Shown: positions 1 through 9,453 of the stretch, one piece after another
How the letters are laid out: every line of letters begins with the position of its first letter
How positions within the stretch are numbered: the stretch's first letter is position 1
Source of the DNA: Neoaquamicrobium sediminum
GTDB taxonomy: Bacteria; Pseudomonadota; Alphaproteobacteria; Rhizobiales; Rhizobiaceae
DNA: 64,000 bases
Reading direction: 5' to 3'
Assembly: GCF_013240295.1 (NCBI RefSeq)
Contig: NZ_JABETK010000003.1
Coordinates: forward strand, 1-64,000
Notes under the pieces: generated by a model
Databases searched by the model: none
Seen by the model: only the letters and a program-made list of their open reading frames with translations
Told to the model about the DNA's origin: nothing
Position numbers and translations under genes: made by a program

Positions 1-560
1 GAAAGGATCGCGAAATAGACGACCGCCTGCGTGGTGTAGACTTCCAGCGGCGATGGTCCTCATGCGTTACAGCGCCTAGTGGATCCAGCGTCCGGGCAGC
101 GCCAGCAACCAGCGATGTGTTCTTCGGTGCAGGATGGACTGGGTTCATCAAGGGGCGGCACCATGCGGCGCAGGGGCTGGGGCAAGATGATCCGACGCAT
201 GGCGTCGCCGCGCCATGCCGCGCCTGGCGGCTGGCGCCGGCCGATCGTCGATCAGGAATATTACGGCGCGGATGTCTGCCATGTGAAAGGCCGCCATAAA
301 GGGAGGAGAGTGCGAGCAGGCCACAGTGACGCCGATATCTGGACGCCAGCAAAGGCGGGGCAGAGCATCGTCAGGAGACCACACTCTTGAGGATGACGAG
401 AACTTGCCAGCGGCGTGCGAGAAGATTTCGACCACAAGCTGCGTTGGCCACGCACGATCGTCAACGGCGACAGCCTGCCAGATACCACCAACAAGCCGAC
501 GAGCAGGCGCCGACTGATACAGCAAACGTGTAAAGCAAAGTGTTGCCAGGGCCGACGGAG
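1..560 (-). pseudogene. Polar amino-acid ABC transporter permease remnant
   Basis: Read on the minus strand, pieces in different frames line up in order with a HisM/GlnP-type permease. First comes a TIVRG..TQLVVEIF stretch (family RGTPLLVQ region). Next is AAF..MADIRAV with DRGQ-like residues before a coupling-loop segment RRIILPQPLRRMVPPL (family RRVILPQALR..IPPL). Then comes a KNTSLVA piece, and finally PLEVYTTQAVVYFAIL at the window edge. Several frameshifts and stops separate the blocks, so no functional product is possible. Intact relatives are inner-membrane subunits importing amino acids with an ATPase and a periplasmic binding protein. The decayed epimerase just upstream on the same strand suggests a former hydroxyproline or proline uptake and catabolism locus. 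The match is motif-based and done by eye. Confidence 0.5.
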
Positions 561-779
561 CACCTCGCACGACCTGCTGGTGTAGATATTGAGAAGTCAA
601 GCTTACGTCGTGGACAAACCTTCATCGGATTGGGCATGTGTCGCCGGCCTGGCGTCGGCGTCAGGACCGACGATAAAACCGTGGGCGACCGAGGGGTCCG
701 CCGGATCGATCTACAGAGCTGGTTTCTTCGCATCATGAAGTTGGTGCCGATGCTCCGGGGACGGTACCAGGCATGACCG

Positions 780-1672
780 TTTTGGCAGCTTCAGGCGATG
801 GCTTGGCCATTGCCGGTGAAGTGTGTGCCCAACGCGATTTGTGCTGAGGCTCGTCAGATCGTGATCACGCCTTGGCGACGCGGAGCGCCAGATGGGCGCT
901 GCTGCCAGTGCCGGACGGCGTGCGGCCCATCCGGCCAGGCCGATAGACGTTTGCGGCCAGATAGTTACTGCCAGTCCGGCCTCCTGCGCTGCACAGTGAA
1001 CAGGTCCACAGGCACCGGCGCGGTGGCGGGGTCTGGAGCGGTGGTTTCGCCGATCAGCTTCCCACGCGCCCTGCGCGGTGCGCGACGATCTCCCGCTCGG
1101 CCTTCTGGAAAGCTCGTGCCGGCCGATGGGCGTCGATGAAAACTTAAATAGAACAGCCGCGAATGCCGTCTCGATGCCGATGGTGCGGCCGTCGAGGGCA
1201 GCGCGACCTCGAAGTCGCCGACATGGTAGGATGGCACGTTGCGGAAACGAACCTTCGCGAACAATGCCGTCCTTGACGTCGGTTTCGATCTCGAGCGGCC
1301 CCAGGACCGTATCGAGCGAAAAACCGTGTTGCCGCTCGGTTGCGGGAACCATGCCCAGTTCGATCAAGGCTGCGGCGGTGGCGAACGTGCTGTCGCCGCA
1401 CCCGTCAAACATGCCCGACGGATGCAGGAAGATAACGCCGTAGGCGGCATCGTCGCTGACGGGATCGGTGAGCACGGCGCCCAGCATGTTGCGATGGCCG
1501 CGCGGTTCATGCAGCATCGATTCATGCAGCCAGGACATGTTTCGAATGTAATAGTCTGCCTTTTTCGCGCATCGTCGTGCCGCGAATGGCGGGGTAGCCG
1601 GAGAGAATGTTCGCGACGCCTGGCCATGATGGTGGTCGACGCAGGTAACGATATTTCTCGTGCAAACATAAG
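780..1672 (-). pseudogene. Proline racemase / 4-hydroxyproline epimerase remnant
   Basis: The reading CVDHHHGQASRT, then DYYIRNMSWLHESMLHEPRG followed by HRNMLGAVLTDP, is characteristic of the proline racemase family. It is followed by GMFDGCGDST, where intact enzymes have MCGHG/GCGDS around the first catalytic cysteine. The frame is then lost, and RFRNVPSYHVGDFEVALPS appears in another frame. A terminal LGTHFTGNGQ near position 800 resembles the family's GTRFTG. The normal length is about 330-345 aa, so most of the gene is present but split by at least three frameshifts. The second catalytic cysteine region (SPCGTG) was not found. Intact enzymes interconvert proline or hydroxyproline stereoisomers in the cytoplasm. 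It shares strand and likely ancestry with the permease remnant downstream. Confidence 0.65.
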
Positions 1673-1739
1673 AAAATAACTCCAAATCCCCAGCAAGCCT
1701 TACGAGGTCATCGTCGACTACGTGGCTCGTCATATGTCC

Positions 1740-2250
1740 TTGGTGATGAGACTACCGGCCGTTGGGTATTCGGGAAAATGGCGATTGAGATGACATCATG
1801 CGTCCAGCGCATGGATGGACGGAGATTACGCGGGGGGCGTCGCAAGAGCGCTACCATAACCACCGCGAGACGCTATCGCATCTGGATGGAAATCGAGCCG
1901 CCATCGTCCTATAGACAATATGCGCACCGCCGCCTTGGTGGAATAGGTGGCGCCAGTCCCGGCAGGGTTGACCTGGTTAGGTGCACAAGCCATCATTCTA
2001 CGCCCCCATGCCGTTCTTCGGAGGATGAATGGCAAAGCGCGTGCGCATCATTGGGCCAACGAAGGCACCTTCGACTGACGCCGACTATGCGGCGGAATGT
2101 CGAGGTGCAATTAGGCCCTCTTTGCGAAGATGATCGAACTTGCGGTTGCCGCGGTTGGGATCGTCAACAGGTGGCTATTGCAACGATGTATCTGGCCGCC
2201 GAAACGACGAAGGCCGGGGACACTCCTGAACCACCAGAATGAGCCACGAG
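1740..2250. other. Stretch without a recognisable gene
   Basis: Open frames on both strands here lack recognisable motifs or a convincing ribosome binding site. A minus-strand stretch around 1830-1930 (reading SIGRWRLDFHPDA) may be residual coding sequence, but it matches no family I can name. Confidence 0.4.
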
Positions 2251-2252
2251 TC

Positions 2253-2420
2253 CCTTTACGACTGAAACCGGTGAACGAACCCGCCGGAAGCAGGCACTTA
2301 GGCGTGTCGTAACGATTGCGCTGGGCATTGTGGTCTATGGCATTTTGTTAAAATTGGGTTGGGGATATTTGCCTTCGGTTTAATCGCTGCCGTAACACTC
2401 CAGCTTGGGCGATACAGCGA
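2253..2420 (+). pseudogene. Degenerate small membrane protein
   Basis: One frame reads RRVVTIALGIVVYGILLKLG, a single hydrophobic helix preceded by basic residues. It stops at 2382, and a neighbouring frame continues with FGLIAAVTLQLGRYSEGL up to the stop just before the next small gene. Joined, the two would make a short two-helix membrane protein. One frameshift and the lack of a clear start argue that it is no longer functional. No family is recognised. Confidence 0.3.
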
Positions 2421-2426
2421 GGGACT

Positions 2427-2617
2427 ATGAAACCGAGCAATTTTTCAGCCGCCCGTGCGCATCTTGAACGCGCGCTTGATCATCTCTGCGGGCTTGATGA
2501 GACAAGCAAAAGGAAGCGCGTATTGCAATCGATCTGCTCATTGAAGTGGTCGCGCTTGAGGAATACCGGCGCGAGCCGGCAGAAGTAATCCCGTTTAATC
2601 CGGCAATATTCCGTTAA
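2427..2617 (+). pseudogene. Small hypothetical protein, frameshifted
   Basis: An ATG at 2427 opens MKPSNFSAARAHLERALDHL and runs to about DETS. The neighbouring frame then continues KEARIAIDLLIEVVALEEYR and ends FNPAIFR before the stop at 2615-2617. The joined product would be about 63 residues, mostly amphipathic helix. One base is missing or extra in the A-rich stretch near 2510-2517. No function is known to me. Confidence 0.4.
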
Positions 2618-2619
2618 CA

Positions 2620-2963
2620 ATCATCCGGCATTCTGATTCTGCCGCGCATGTATTGAGTACGGCATCACTGTCGACGGCACGTCTATCCTAGTCTTCGCTC
2701 TCTGATAGGCGTGCCGTCGAGTAGTGCCGGGTCTATGAGAGCGCTTGGTATCTGCCAATCGATGCAGCGATGCATCCGACTTGCAGGCGCAGCTTTCTTG
2801 CCACCGGCAACGAATTTATGCGCGCATCTCAGATCCCGAACGTCACTCGTACCCGAGTGCACCTCCCCAGGTGGTTTTCCGGATCCGGCGACATCAACCT
2901 GCGTATTGCATTACCTGCGGATCGCATCTTGTTGCCGGAGGGAACCATGCGGCGAAGGAATTT
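2620..2963. other. Stretch without a recognisable gene
   Basis: Only short overlapping frames occur here, with no motif or ribosome binding site. No RES-type toxin gene is present, although this is the position downstream of the MbcA/ParS-like gene where such a toxin would be expected. Confidence 0.4.
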
Positions 2964-3650
2964 CTAAGGGGCCTGCTGTTGCGCCACAGCGATCACAGAG
3001 GCCGCATCACCATTCAACAGTTCCTCCAACGGCGCACCGTCCTTATTAGCTAGACTTCCTGACGTGAGCCATTTCCAAGCTGCGCGGGGATCGTCGAAGG
3101 CTTGCACAATCTCTGCGATCCCGATTGCCGGACGCCCATCGACGAACTGCTTAAGCGGAAACACCGGCTTCTTGCTACTCCTCGTATTGAGCCACACGAC
3201 CTCATTACGCTTCTGCCATCGATAGAGGGTTGAACGAGGAATCCCGAAATGTCTCTCGAGTAGCGTTGGCCCGGCTACTGGACCGGCCCAGTCGTCGGCG
3301 AGGACCATCTCGTCAACAACAGCCGGTGATGCCGCTTTCGTGGCCCGAATACGATCGCGCACGTCCTTGTGAGCTTCTTTAACCACCTGCACCACAATTT
3401 CTGCACCATACTCACTCACTTCATCCTTAAGGCTCCTCAACGCGCGCTGCGTCGCCTGGGTCTGTGCCATCAATTGGGATGCGACGACCGCCGCGAGCTC
3501 CGAGATCATTTCGACGGCGCCGGGGAGGGCGGTGGGGTCCTCTTCTCGAAGCTGCGTGTAGATGGTCTGCTGCAGCGACCGCTCCACCGCTTCGCGGCGA
3601 TTCAATTTTATCTCGTGCCGTGCCCGCGAGAATTTCCGTGCGTCTGCCAT
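2964..3650 (-). CDS. DNA-binding protein with MbcA/ParS-like C-terminal domain
   Basis: The start is placed at the ATG giving MADARKFSRARHEIKLNRRE; an in-frame codon at 3698 would add 16 residues. The N-terminal half (to about residue 115) is helical and charged. The centre carries a helix-turn-helix followed by a basic segment (RHFGIPRSTLYRWQKRN). The C-terminal about 50 residues (AFDDPRAAWKWLTSGS, then GAPLEELLNG) resemble the toxin-binding domain of Xre/MbcA/ParS antitoxins, which normally partner with a RES toxin. No RES gene is adjacent, so the protein may be an orphan antitoxin or a plain regulator. It is encoded alone, divergent from the porin. The domain call is by motif similarity only. 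Confidence 0.5.
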   Translation of the reverse strand: MADARKFSRARHEIKLNRREAVERSLQQTIYTQLREEDPTALPGAVEMISELAAVVASQLMAQTQATQRALRSLKDEVSEYGAEIVVQVVKEAHKDVRDRIRATKAASPAVVDEMVLADDWAGPVAGPTLLERHFGIPRSTLYRWQKRNEVVWLNTRSSKKPVFPLKQFVDGRPAIGIAEIVQAFDDPRAAWKWLTSGSLANKDGAPLEELLNGDAASVIAVAQQQAP

Positions 3651-3935
3651 TCTGCAATGAGCCTCCAATCGGTCCAAACCTGCTGAATTCCTTACCAAAG
3701 GATTACCAGCCTAACCATACTTGTGGCGTTTTGGCCACACTCGCCACAATCCGAGCAGGTCAACGGTGGCAATAGGACATTGCGCGATTGAACGACTCGA
3801 TCTGATGCGTATGGTGACGATCGAAGAAGGGGCGTGAAGTCGCGTCTTTTTCGAGAATTGGGGATGGGGCAGGAACGCTGTCCTTCAGCAAAAATACCCA
3901 GACCCGCTTTTTAACTTTTGACTGGAGGTCAGAAA
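3651..3935. promoter_or_regulatory. Divergent intergenic region upstream of the porin
   Basis: This stretch separates two divergently transcribed genes and must hold the promoters of both. A good ribosome binding site (TGGAGG at about 3921-3926) precedes the porin ATG at 3936. I cannot place -35/-10 boxes with confidence. Confidence 0.4.
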
Positions 3936-5015
3936 ATGAACATCAAGAGCCTTCTTCTCGGCTCCGCAGTGGCTGCTGTCGCTGCAACCGGCGCTCGCGC
4001 AGCTGATGCGATCGTCATCGCCGAGCCGGAGCCGATGGAATACGTTCGCATCTGCGACGTGTACGGCGCTGGTTTCTTCTACATCCCGGGCACCGAGACC
4101 TGCCTGCGCATCGGTGGCTACATGCGCTACGAGATGCACTACAGCGATGCCGACTGGCTTGACCCGGATACGGGTCTGGTTGAGGACTATCGCTTCTGGA
4201 AGTATGCTCGTTTCCAGCTCAACGTTGATGCGCGCAACGAGACCGAGTGGGGCACGCTGCGTTCGTACGCTGAAGCCCGCTTCAACTGGGGTTCCTACGG
4301 CTGGACCGCAGCTGGCGTTGGCACTGGCGCTTATGACGACGTCTACCTGAACCAGGGCTTCATCGAGCTGCAGCAGGCCAACGGCACCATCCGCCTTGGT
4401 AAGAGCGACACCCCGTACGCTCGCTTCCTCGGCTACGGTTCGCCCTTCGGTCCCTACGATGGCTCCTACGGCTTCAACAACGGCGGTGAGCTCTCCTACC
4501 AGTACAACGGCGCCAATGGCTTCTCGGCCATCGTTGCCGTGGTTGAGCGCGAAACCGGTCTGTTCGAGCCGGCTGTCGAAGGCGGCGTGAAGCTGACGCA
4601 GGGCTGGGGCGACATCGGCGCCATGGTCGGCTACGACACGGTCACTGAAGAGTGGGGCGCGAAGCTCGTCGGCAATGCCAAGTTCGGCATGTTCGACGTC
4701 GGTGCGCACCTCTTCTACGCAAGCGGCCCGTCGATCTACACCATCGGTCGTTCGTCCACTAACGGCTCTGAGTTCTCGGTCCTGGCATACGCCAAGGCCA
4801 ACGTGAGCCAGACCCTGGCGATCGCTGCTGCTGTCCAGTACTTCGACGACGAGTACAACGCTGCCAACGACACCTGGCAGATCACCGGTGGTCTCGACTG
4901 GCGTCCGATTTCGGGTCTCCGCATCCGTCCGGAAGTCCAGTACACCACGACCGACACCATTGGTGGCGACGTCGACAGCTGGCGCACCGCTATCCGCTTC
5001 GACCGCACCTTCTAA
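3936..5015 (+). CDS. Omp2b-type outer membrane porin
   Basis: The protein is 359 residues and forms a trimeric beta-barrel pore in the outer membrane, passing small hydrophilic solutes. The ATG at 3936 is preferred over an in-frame codon at 3918. It has a ribosome binding site and starts a clean signal peptide (MNIKSLLLGSAVAAVAATGARA, cleavage before AD at about residue 23). The mature N-terminus ADAIVIAEPEPMEYVRICD and the CLRIGGYMRYEM motif are typical of Brucella/rhizobial Omp2b porins. It ends in a beta-strand with a terminal aromatic residue (RTAIRFDRTF), the usual barrel-assembly signal. The gene is intact, unlike many neighbours, and monocistronic, with its own terminator. Codon use is the strongly biased pattern of a highly expressed gene. 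Confidence 0.95.
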   Translation: MNIKSLLLGSAVAAVAATGARAADAIVIAEPEPMEYVRICDVYGAGFFYIPGTETCLRIGGYMRYEMHYSDADWLDPDTGLVEDYRFWKYARFQLNVDARNETEWGTLRSYAEARFNWGSYGWTAAGVGTGAYDDVYLNQGFIELQQANGTIRLGKSDTPYARFLGYGSPFGPYDGSYGFNNGGELSYQYNGANGFSAIVAVVERETGLFEPAVEGGVKLTQGWGDIGAMVGYDTVTEEWGAKLVGNAKFGMFDVGAHLFYASGPSIYTIGRSSTNGSEFSVLAYAKANVSQTLAIAAAVQYFDDEYNAANDTWQITGGLDWRPISGLRIRPEVQYTTTDTIGGDVDSWRTAIRFDRTF

Positions 5016-5041
5016 TCAGCTTACGAGTTGATTTGAGAAAG

Positions 5042-5067
5042 ACCCGGCAGGCAACTGCCGGGTTTTT
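5042..5067 (+). terminator. Rho-independent terminator of the porin gene
   Basis: The stem ACCCGGCAG / CTGCCGGGT has a GCAA loop and is followed directly by a T6 run. It lies 27 bases after the porin stop codon. Confidence 0.9.
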
Positions 5068-5281
5068 TGTTGCTGGAACGCTGTAAGAATCGTTGAATTC
5101 ATGATCGGTCGCAGCCTGCCCGGCGCGCATAGCTGCTGCCTAGGCGCAGCTGGCAGCTGCGTCGTGCAGACCTGCTCTGTGCCAGCCGCGGCAATCTGGT
5201 CAGCACATCTTCTGTTTCATGCCAGCATGACGACGGTGCCGCAAAGATACTTGCTCCCGCGTGCCGGACAGCTCAAAGCCA

Positions 5282-5727
5282 ATGGAAAAGAAGATGCCTA
5301 TGAACGAGCAGAATGGCCGTGAGCAACTAACATCCCTGACTGCCCGAATCGTATCAGCCTACGTCTCCAGCAGCCCAGTGCCAGCGAACGAGCTCGCTGC
5401 GCTTATTCTGGCAGTCCACGCGTCACTCTCCAGGCTGCGCGCCCGCGCCGGAAGCAGGAACTAGACTCTCCGGAAGCCAGCGGTGCCGATAAGGAATTCA
5501 GTCCACGATGACCATCTTGTTTGCTTGGAAGACGGCAAAAATTCAAGACCCTCAAACGGCATTTGAACGAAATCCACGGACTCACGCCCGAAGAGTATCG
5601 GCGGAAGTGGGATCTGCCGTTCGATTACCCGATGATATCGCCTAACTACGCTGCCGAGCGGTCCGAATTTTCACGATCGAGGAGGCTGGGGCATAAGAGG
5701 CTCGGTTTCAGAAAGCTGCGGCCCTGA
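5282..5727 (+). pseudogene. mucR: MucR/Ros family zinc-finger regulator, broken
   Basis: The first part reads LTARIVSAYVSSSPVPANEL, the conserved N-terminal oligomerisation region. An in-frame TAG at 5462-5464 follows. The same frame then resumes with KPAVPIRNSV..LVCLEDGK. The neighbouring frame carries KFKTLKRHLNEIHGLTPEEY and the C-terminal YPMISPNYAAERSEF, so a base is missing in the A5 run at 5537-5541, where A6 would restore LEDGKKFK. The C-x2-C residues of the zinc finger are not both intact, and LVCLEDG retains only one cysteine. Intact MucR is about 140 residues, binds AT-rich DNA, and in rhizobia regulates exopolysaccharide and motility. It lies directly beside the polysaccharide island. 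Two lesions make a functional product unlikely unless both are sequence errors. Confidence 0.75.
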
Positions 5728-5842
5728 AACTAAGTGACTAAGGGCTGAGGACTGCAGTCGAGCGGAACTTAGTGTCTCGTTCAGTGATGGCCGAATAGTC
5801 GGGCGGGCGAGCGCTAGGCCCTTCGGGAACAATATTTGCCGC

Positions 5843-6828
5843 TCACATTCGTTTAAGCAAGCAGGCGACATACAAGGCGATCTGGCCCGACAACGTCTGG
5901 CGATATACGCCCGATTCTCTGAGGGCGATAAAACGACCGAAAACGCCTCGGTCCCTTGCTTGAGCATATAGATCGAGGGTTCGCCTCGACCCTCTGTCAG
6001 ATGCTCGCGGCACGTCTCGAGTGCTGACAAATTGGTCGCGTTCCACGCTCTGTAGCGCCCTTTGCCGGCGTGATACAATCTCGAAAACCGTGCACGAAGG
6101 GAGACATTCTCCCCAACCAAGTTTTGGGCGTGCTGCCGATAGGATGTCTTCGGATCGGGTGAGTAGAACACCTTGCCTCCCGAACCTGCAACAAGCAGAT
6201 AGCACCACCAATCGTGACTGACGAGGGCCACAGCCTGCGACAAGCGTCGGATCAAATCGTGCGCTGCCCGGTTCATCACCATCGTGTTTCCGCCCGCAAT
6301 ATTCTGCGCAATAGCGTTTTGAAAGCTCGGTGGGCGGTCGAAGCGTTGCGAGTAACCAATTGGCGTCCCATCGGCAGCGACTATCCGCGTACGCGAACAG
6401 TGCAGTGCGGGTGTGGCGCTCGCCTCTACGTCGAGCCGCGCGATCGCCGTAGACAGCTTATCCTCGTCCCACAGATCATCTTGGTCGCAAAGTGCAACAT
6501 AATCGGCGCTGATTGCAGGATGAACGAGAAGGTGGCGGAAGTTTTCGGCAAATCCTTTCTGCGGACCAGGCAGGATGTGCACTTCGCCCTTTTTCCATGT
6601 GGCTCTCGTTCGTTCGACGATAGCGCCAGTCTCGTCAGTAGAGCCATCGTCGGCAAACCACAAATCGATATGCTCGACATCCTGCCGCGCGAGTGTTTCG
6701 ATTTGCTCTGCCAGATATAGCGCACCATTGTAAACGGCCATCAGCACGGCCACCCGTTGACGCGTGGTGCTGGTCGGGTGCGACGAACCCGAGTTGTCTG
6801 TCGACGTCTCTAACGGCGGGTAAGGCAT
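5843..6828 (-). pseudogene. Family 2 glycosyltransferase (rhamnosyltransferase-like), frameshifted
   Basis: The ATG at 6828 gives MPYPPLETSTDN. The GT-A fold follows with VAVLMAVYNGALYLAEQIET, DDGSTDETG, and the catalytic CDQDDLWDEDKL near residues 115-127. These are features of family 2 transferases that add rhamnose-type sugars to a growing glycan on the cytoplasmic face. Near 5984 the frame changes. The conserved C-terminus YAQARDRGVFGRFIALRESG, followed by QIALYVACLLKRM, is found in the neighbouring frame, ending at 5843. One missing base explains it. It is last in the rmlACBD cluster, 94 bases after rmlD, which suggests it uses dTDP-rhamnose. Confidence 0.75.
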
Positions 6829-6922
6829 GACAAAGCGGCTTTGTCGATGGGCTAGACCACGATCTGCGCAACCAATGGGCTGCAATAAGTCTGAGCGGAT
6901 GGCATGGTTGCGTGGAGCGTTA

Positions 6923-7815
6923 TCAACATTGGTTACTGTCTTTCAGTAGTCGCCTGACAACCAAGTCCGTCGAATGGCGCCAATCTGGCGCGGTCCAGCC
7001 GAACGTCTGCGCGAATTTCGCGGACGAAAGGCGCGAATTGAGCGGTCGAGTCGCGGCTGTTGGGTAGTCAGCACTGGCGATGTCTCTGACGTGTGCCGAT
7101 GGCCCCCAAGCGCGCTGCTGGCGGAGAATATGTGTCGCGCGAAGCCACTCCAGCTTGTATCTCCTCGCCCCGCCAAATGGTAGATGCCGCAGGCCTCGCT
7201 GCTGCCGTTCTTCATTTGCGGAGCAGCATTGAGCAGCGCATCAGCTATGTCGAGCGCAGAGGTTGGATTGCCCCATTGGTCGCTCACAACTGCGATCTCT
7301 GATCGATCACTGGCAAGGCGAAGCATGGTTTTGAGAAAGTTGTTGCCGAACGGGCTGTAGACCCAGGCAGTGCGTATAATGAAATGGCACGGGTTGGCCT
7401 GCGCGACGGCCATTTCACCTGCCAGCTTGGACGCGCCGTAGGCGCCCGTGGGGTCGGGGAGGTGGGTCTCCAGGTAAGGATGATCGCACTGGCCGTCGAA
7501 AACGTAGTCGGTGGAAAGATGGACAATCGGAACGCCAAGTTCAGCCGCAGCTGCTGCGACCTGGCCGGCGCCAGCCTCATTGATCGCGTACGCAAGTCCA
7601 GGCTCAGCCTCGGCCCGATCAACGGCGGTGTAGGCGGCGGCAGAAATGACGATATCGGGCTTGGCTGATGCCAGCGCTGGCAGCACTGTCTCCGGTTTCT
7701 GGAGATCAAGAACGGGACGCCCAATTGCGACCGCCTCGATATCGCGATGGTGGGAGGCTCGTTCGACCAGGGACTTCGCAACCTGCCCTTCCTGCCCTGT
7801 CACAACCAACCTCAC
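6923..7815 (-). pseudogene. rfbD: dTDP-4-dehydrorhamnose reductase, frameshifted near the C-terminus
   Basis: This NAD(P)H-dependent reductase performs the last step of dTDP-L-rhamnose synthesis. The N-terminal nucleotide fold (VTGQEGQVAKSL), the AAYTAVDRAE segment and the catalytic YGASKLAGE (YxxxK) are all present, as is the family's GIYHLAGRGDTSWSGFA. At 7101-7107 (plus strand GG then C5) the frame shifts. The true tail, SADYPTAATRPLNSRL then TFGWTAPDWRHSTDLV, lies in the next frame and ends at 6923. Adding one base restores the full length of about 297 residues. The start is a GTG overlapping the rmlB stop by four bases, so the two are translationally coupled. Confidence 0.88.
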
Positions 7816-8881
7816 CGTGCTGTCTTTCCTGCTTCTCCCAGACGATTGCCGTCATATTTCTCTTTGCGGATCGGTCCCCACCACCACTTATTGTCTAGAA
7901 ACCATTCAACGGTCTTTGCGAGACCAGTCTCGAAACTCTCAAGAGGCACCCAGCCGAGCTCCCGTTCAACTTTGATGCATCGATCGCATAGCGTCGGTCG
8001 TGTCCTGGCCGGTCGGTGACGAAGGTGATCAGGTCGCGATAACTTGCACCGCCCGCACGAGGGGATCTTGCATCGAGGATGTCGCAAACGCTTTCGACAA
8101 CGGAGAGATTGGTGCGTTCAGACCGACCACCGATATTGTAGCTTTCGCCCGGCGTTCCTTTCGTGGCCACCAGTTCGAGCGCTCTGGCGTGATCTTCAAC
8201 AAAGAGCCAGTCTCGGACATTCTGGCCGGCGCCATAGATCGGCAGGGGGCGCTCGCCGAGAGCATTCAGGATCACAAGCGGGATCAGCTTTTCCGGAAAA
8301 TGGTATGGTCCGTAGTTGTTGGAGCAATTCGACAATACAATCGGCAGACCGTAGGTTTTGTGCCAAGCGCGTACGAAATGGTCGGAAGCCGCCTTGGAGG
8401 CTGAATACGGCGATGAGGGTGCGTAGGGCGTCTCCTCGGTAAACAGACTGTCGTCGAAGTCCAGATCCCCGAACACCTCGTCGGTGGAAACGTGATGAAA
8501 TCGGAACGTTTCCCGCAACGCGGGAGCAAGTTCGCGCCAGTGTGCGAGCGCCGCCTCCAACAAATGGAAAGTGCCGACCACATTGGTCTCGATGAATTTC
8601 GCAGGCCCGTCGATCGAGCGGTCGACATGGCTTTCAGCTGCGAGGTGCATGACCACGTTGATGCGATCGCTACGCAACAGTTCGCGTATAGTCCCACCGT
8701 CGCAGATATCTACCTTTCTGAAAACGAAGCGAGGGTCATTGCTGATTGTGGCCAACGATTGAAGATTGCCGGCGTAGGTGAGGTTGTCGACAACAACGAC
8801 GCGCTCTGCGCCGTTCATTAAGAGCTGGCGGCAGACTGCCGATCCGATAAACCCGGCCCCGCCGGTCACCAGAAAACGCAT
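7812..8881 (-). pseudogene. rfbB: dTDP-glucose 4,6-dehydratase, frameshifted near the C-terminus
   Basis: This is the second step of dTDP-rhamnose synthesis, an extended short-chain dehydrogenase. Visible features are the GGAGFIGSAVCRQ nucleotide motif, DNLTYAGN, the STDEVFGDL active-site loop with Asp-Glu, YSASKAASDHFV (YxxxK), NCSNNYGPYHFPEKLIP and RDWLFVEDH. The frame breaks at a three-base homopolymer at 7971-7973. The expected tail ERELGWVPLESFETGLAKTV, then NKWWWGPIRKEKYDG, continues in the neighbouring frame to the stop at 7812. One added base restores a protein of about 355 residues. It sits third in the rmlA-C-B-D order. Confidence 0.9.
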
Positions 8882-8890
8882 CGGCTTTCC

Positions 8891-9453
8891 TCAGGAATTA
8901 GACTCGAAAATCTCGGCATCTCTCAGCAATGGAGCTTTGCGGTCCTTTTCTGACAGGACAACTTCAACTGTGTGGATAGGCCAGAGAATTCCAATCGCCG
9001 GATCGTCGAAACGGATCGAGCGGTCGTGAACAGACGAATACGTTTCGGTGACTTTGTAGATCACCTCGGTATCGGGTTCGAGCGTGACGAAGCCGTGGGC
9101 ATAACCTGCCGGTACCAGAATTTGGTTCCATTTCTGCGCTGACACCGTCAGCCCGACCCAACGGCCGAATGTTGCCGACCCACGGCGGATATCAACCGCG
9201 ACATCAAATATCGCGCCATGCACGACGCGCACCAGCTTGTCTTGAGCTTTGGGCGGAAGCTGATAGTGGAGACCGCGAAGCGTGCCCCGCGTTGCTGAAA
9301 AGGAGTGGTTATCCTGAACAAAATCACGCTCCAGCCCCGCATTGTGGAGCCAGTCGCGCCTAAAGGTCTCCGAGAAGAACCCGCGGAGTCGCCAAATTTT
9401 GGCGGGCAGAACTCCATAACGCCGTCTAGACCGAGCGGACGAGCGTCAAGCAT
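8891..9453 (-). pseudogene. rfbC: dTDP-4-dehydrorhamnose 3,5-epimerase, frameshifted
   Basis: This is the third enzyme of dTDP-rhamnose synthesis, a cupin-fold dimer. The start ATG (MLDARPLGLDGVMEFCPPKF) overlaps the rmlA stop. After KFGD the frame changes near 9385. The next frame carries RGFFSETFRRDWL, the substrate motif LRGLHYQLPPKAQDKLVRV, VHGAIFDVAVDIR and AGYAHGFVTLEPDTEVIYK. The catalytic His and Tyr regions are therefore preserved. A single missing base (C2 instead of C3 on the coding strand) accounts for the break. The restored length of about 187 residues is normal. Confidence 0.88.

Noticed and set aside
3885..4709. Long minus-strand frame opposite the porin
   Set aside because: It is a shadow of the strongly biased porin codons on the plus strand; the porin has signal peptide, family motifs and terminator.
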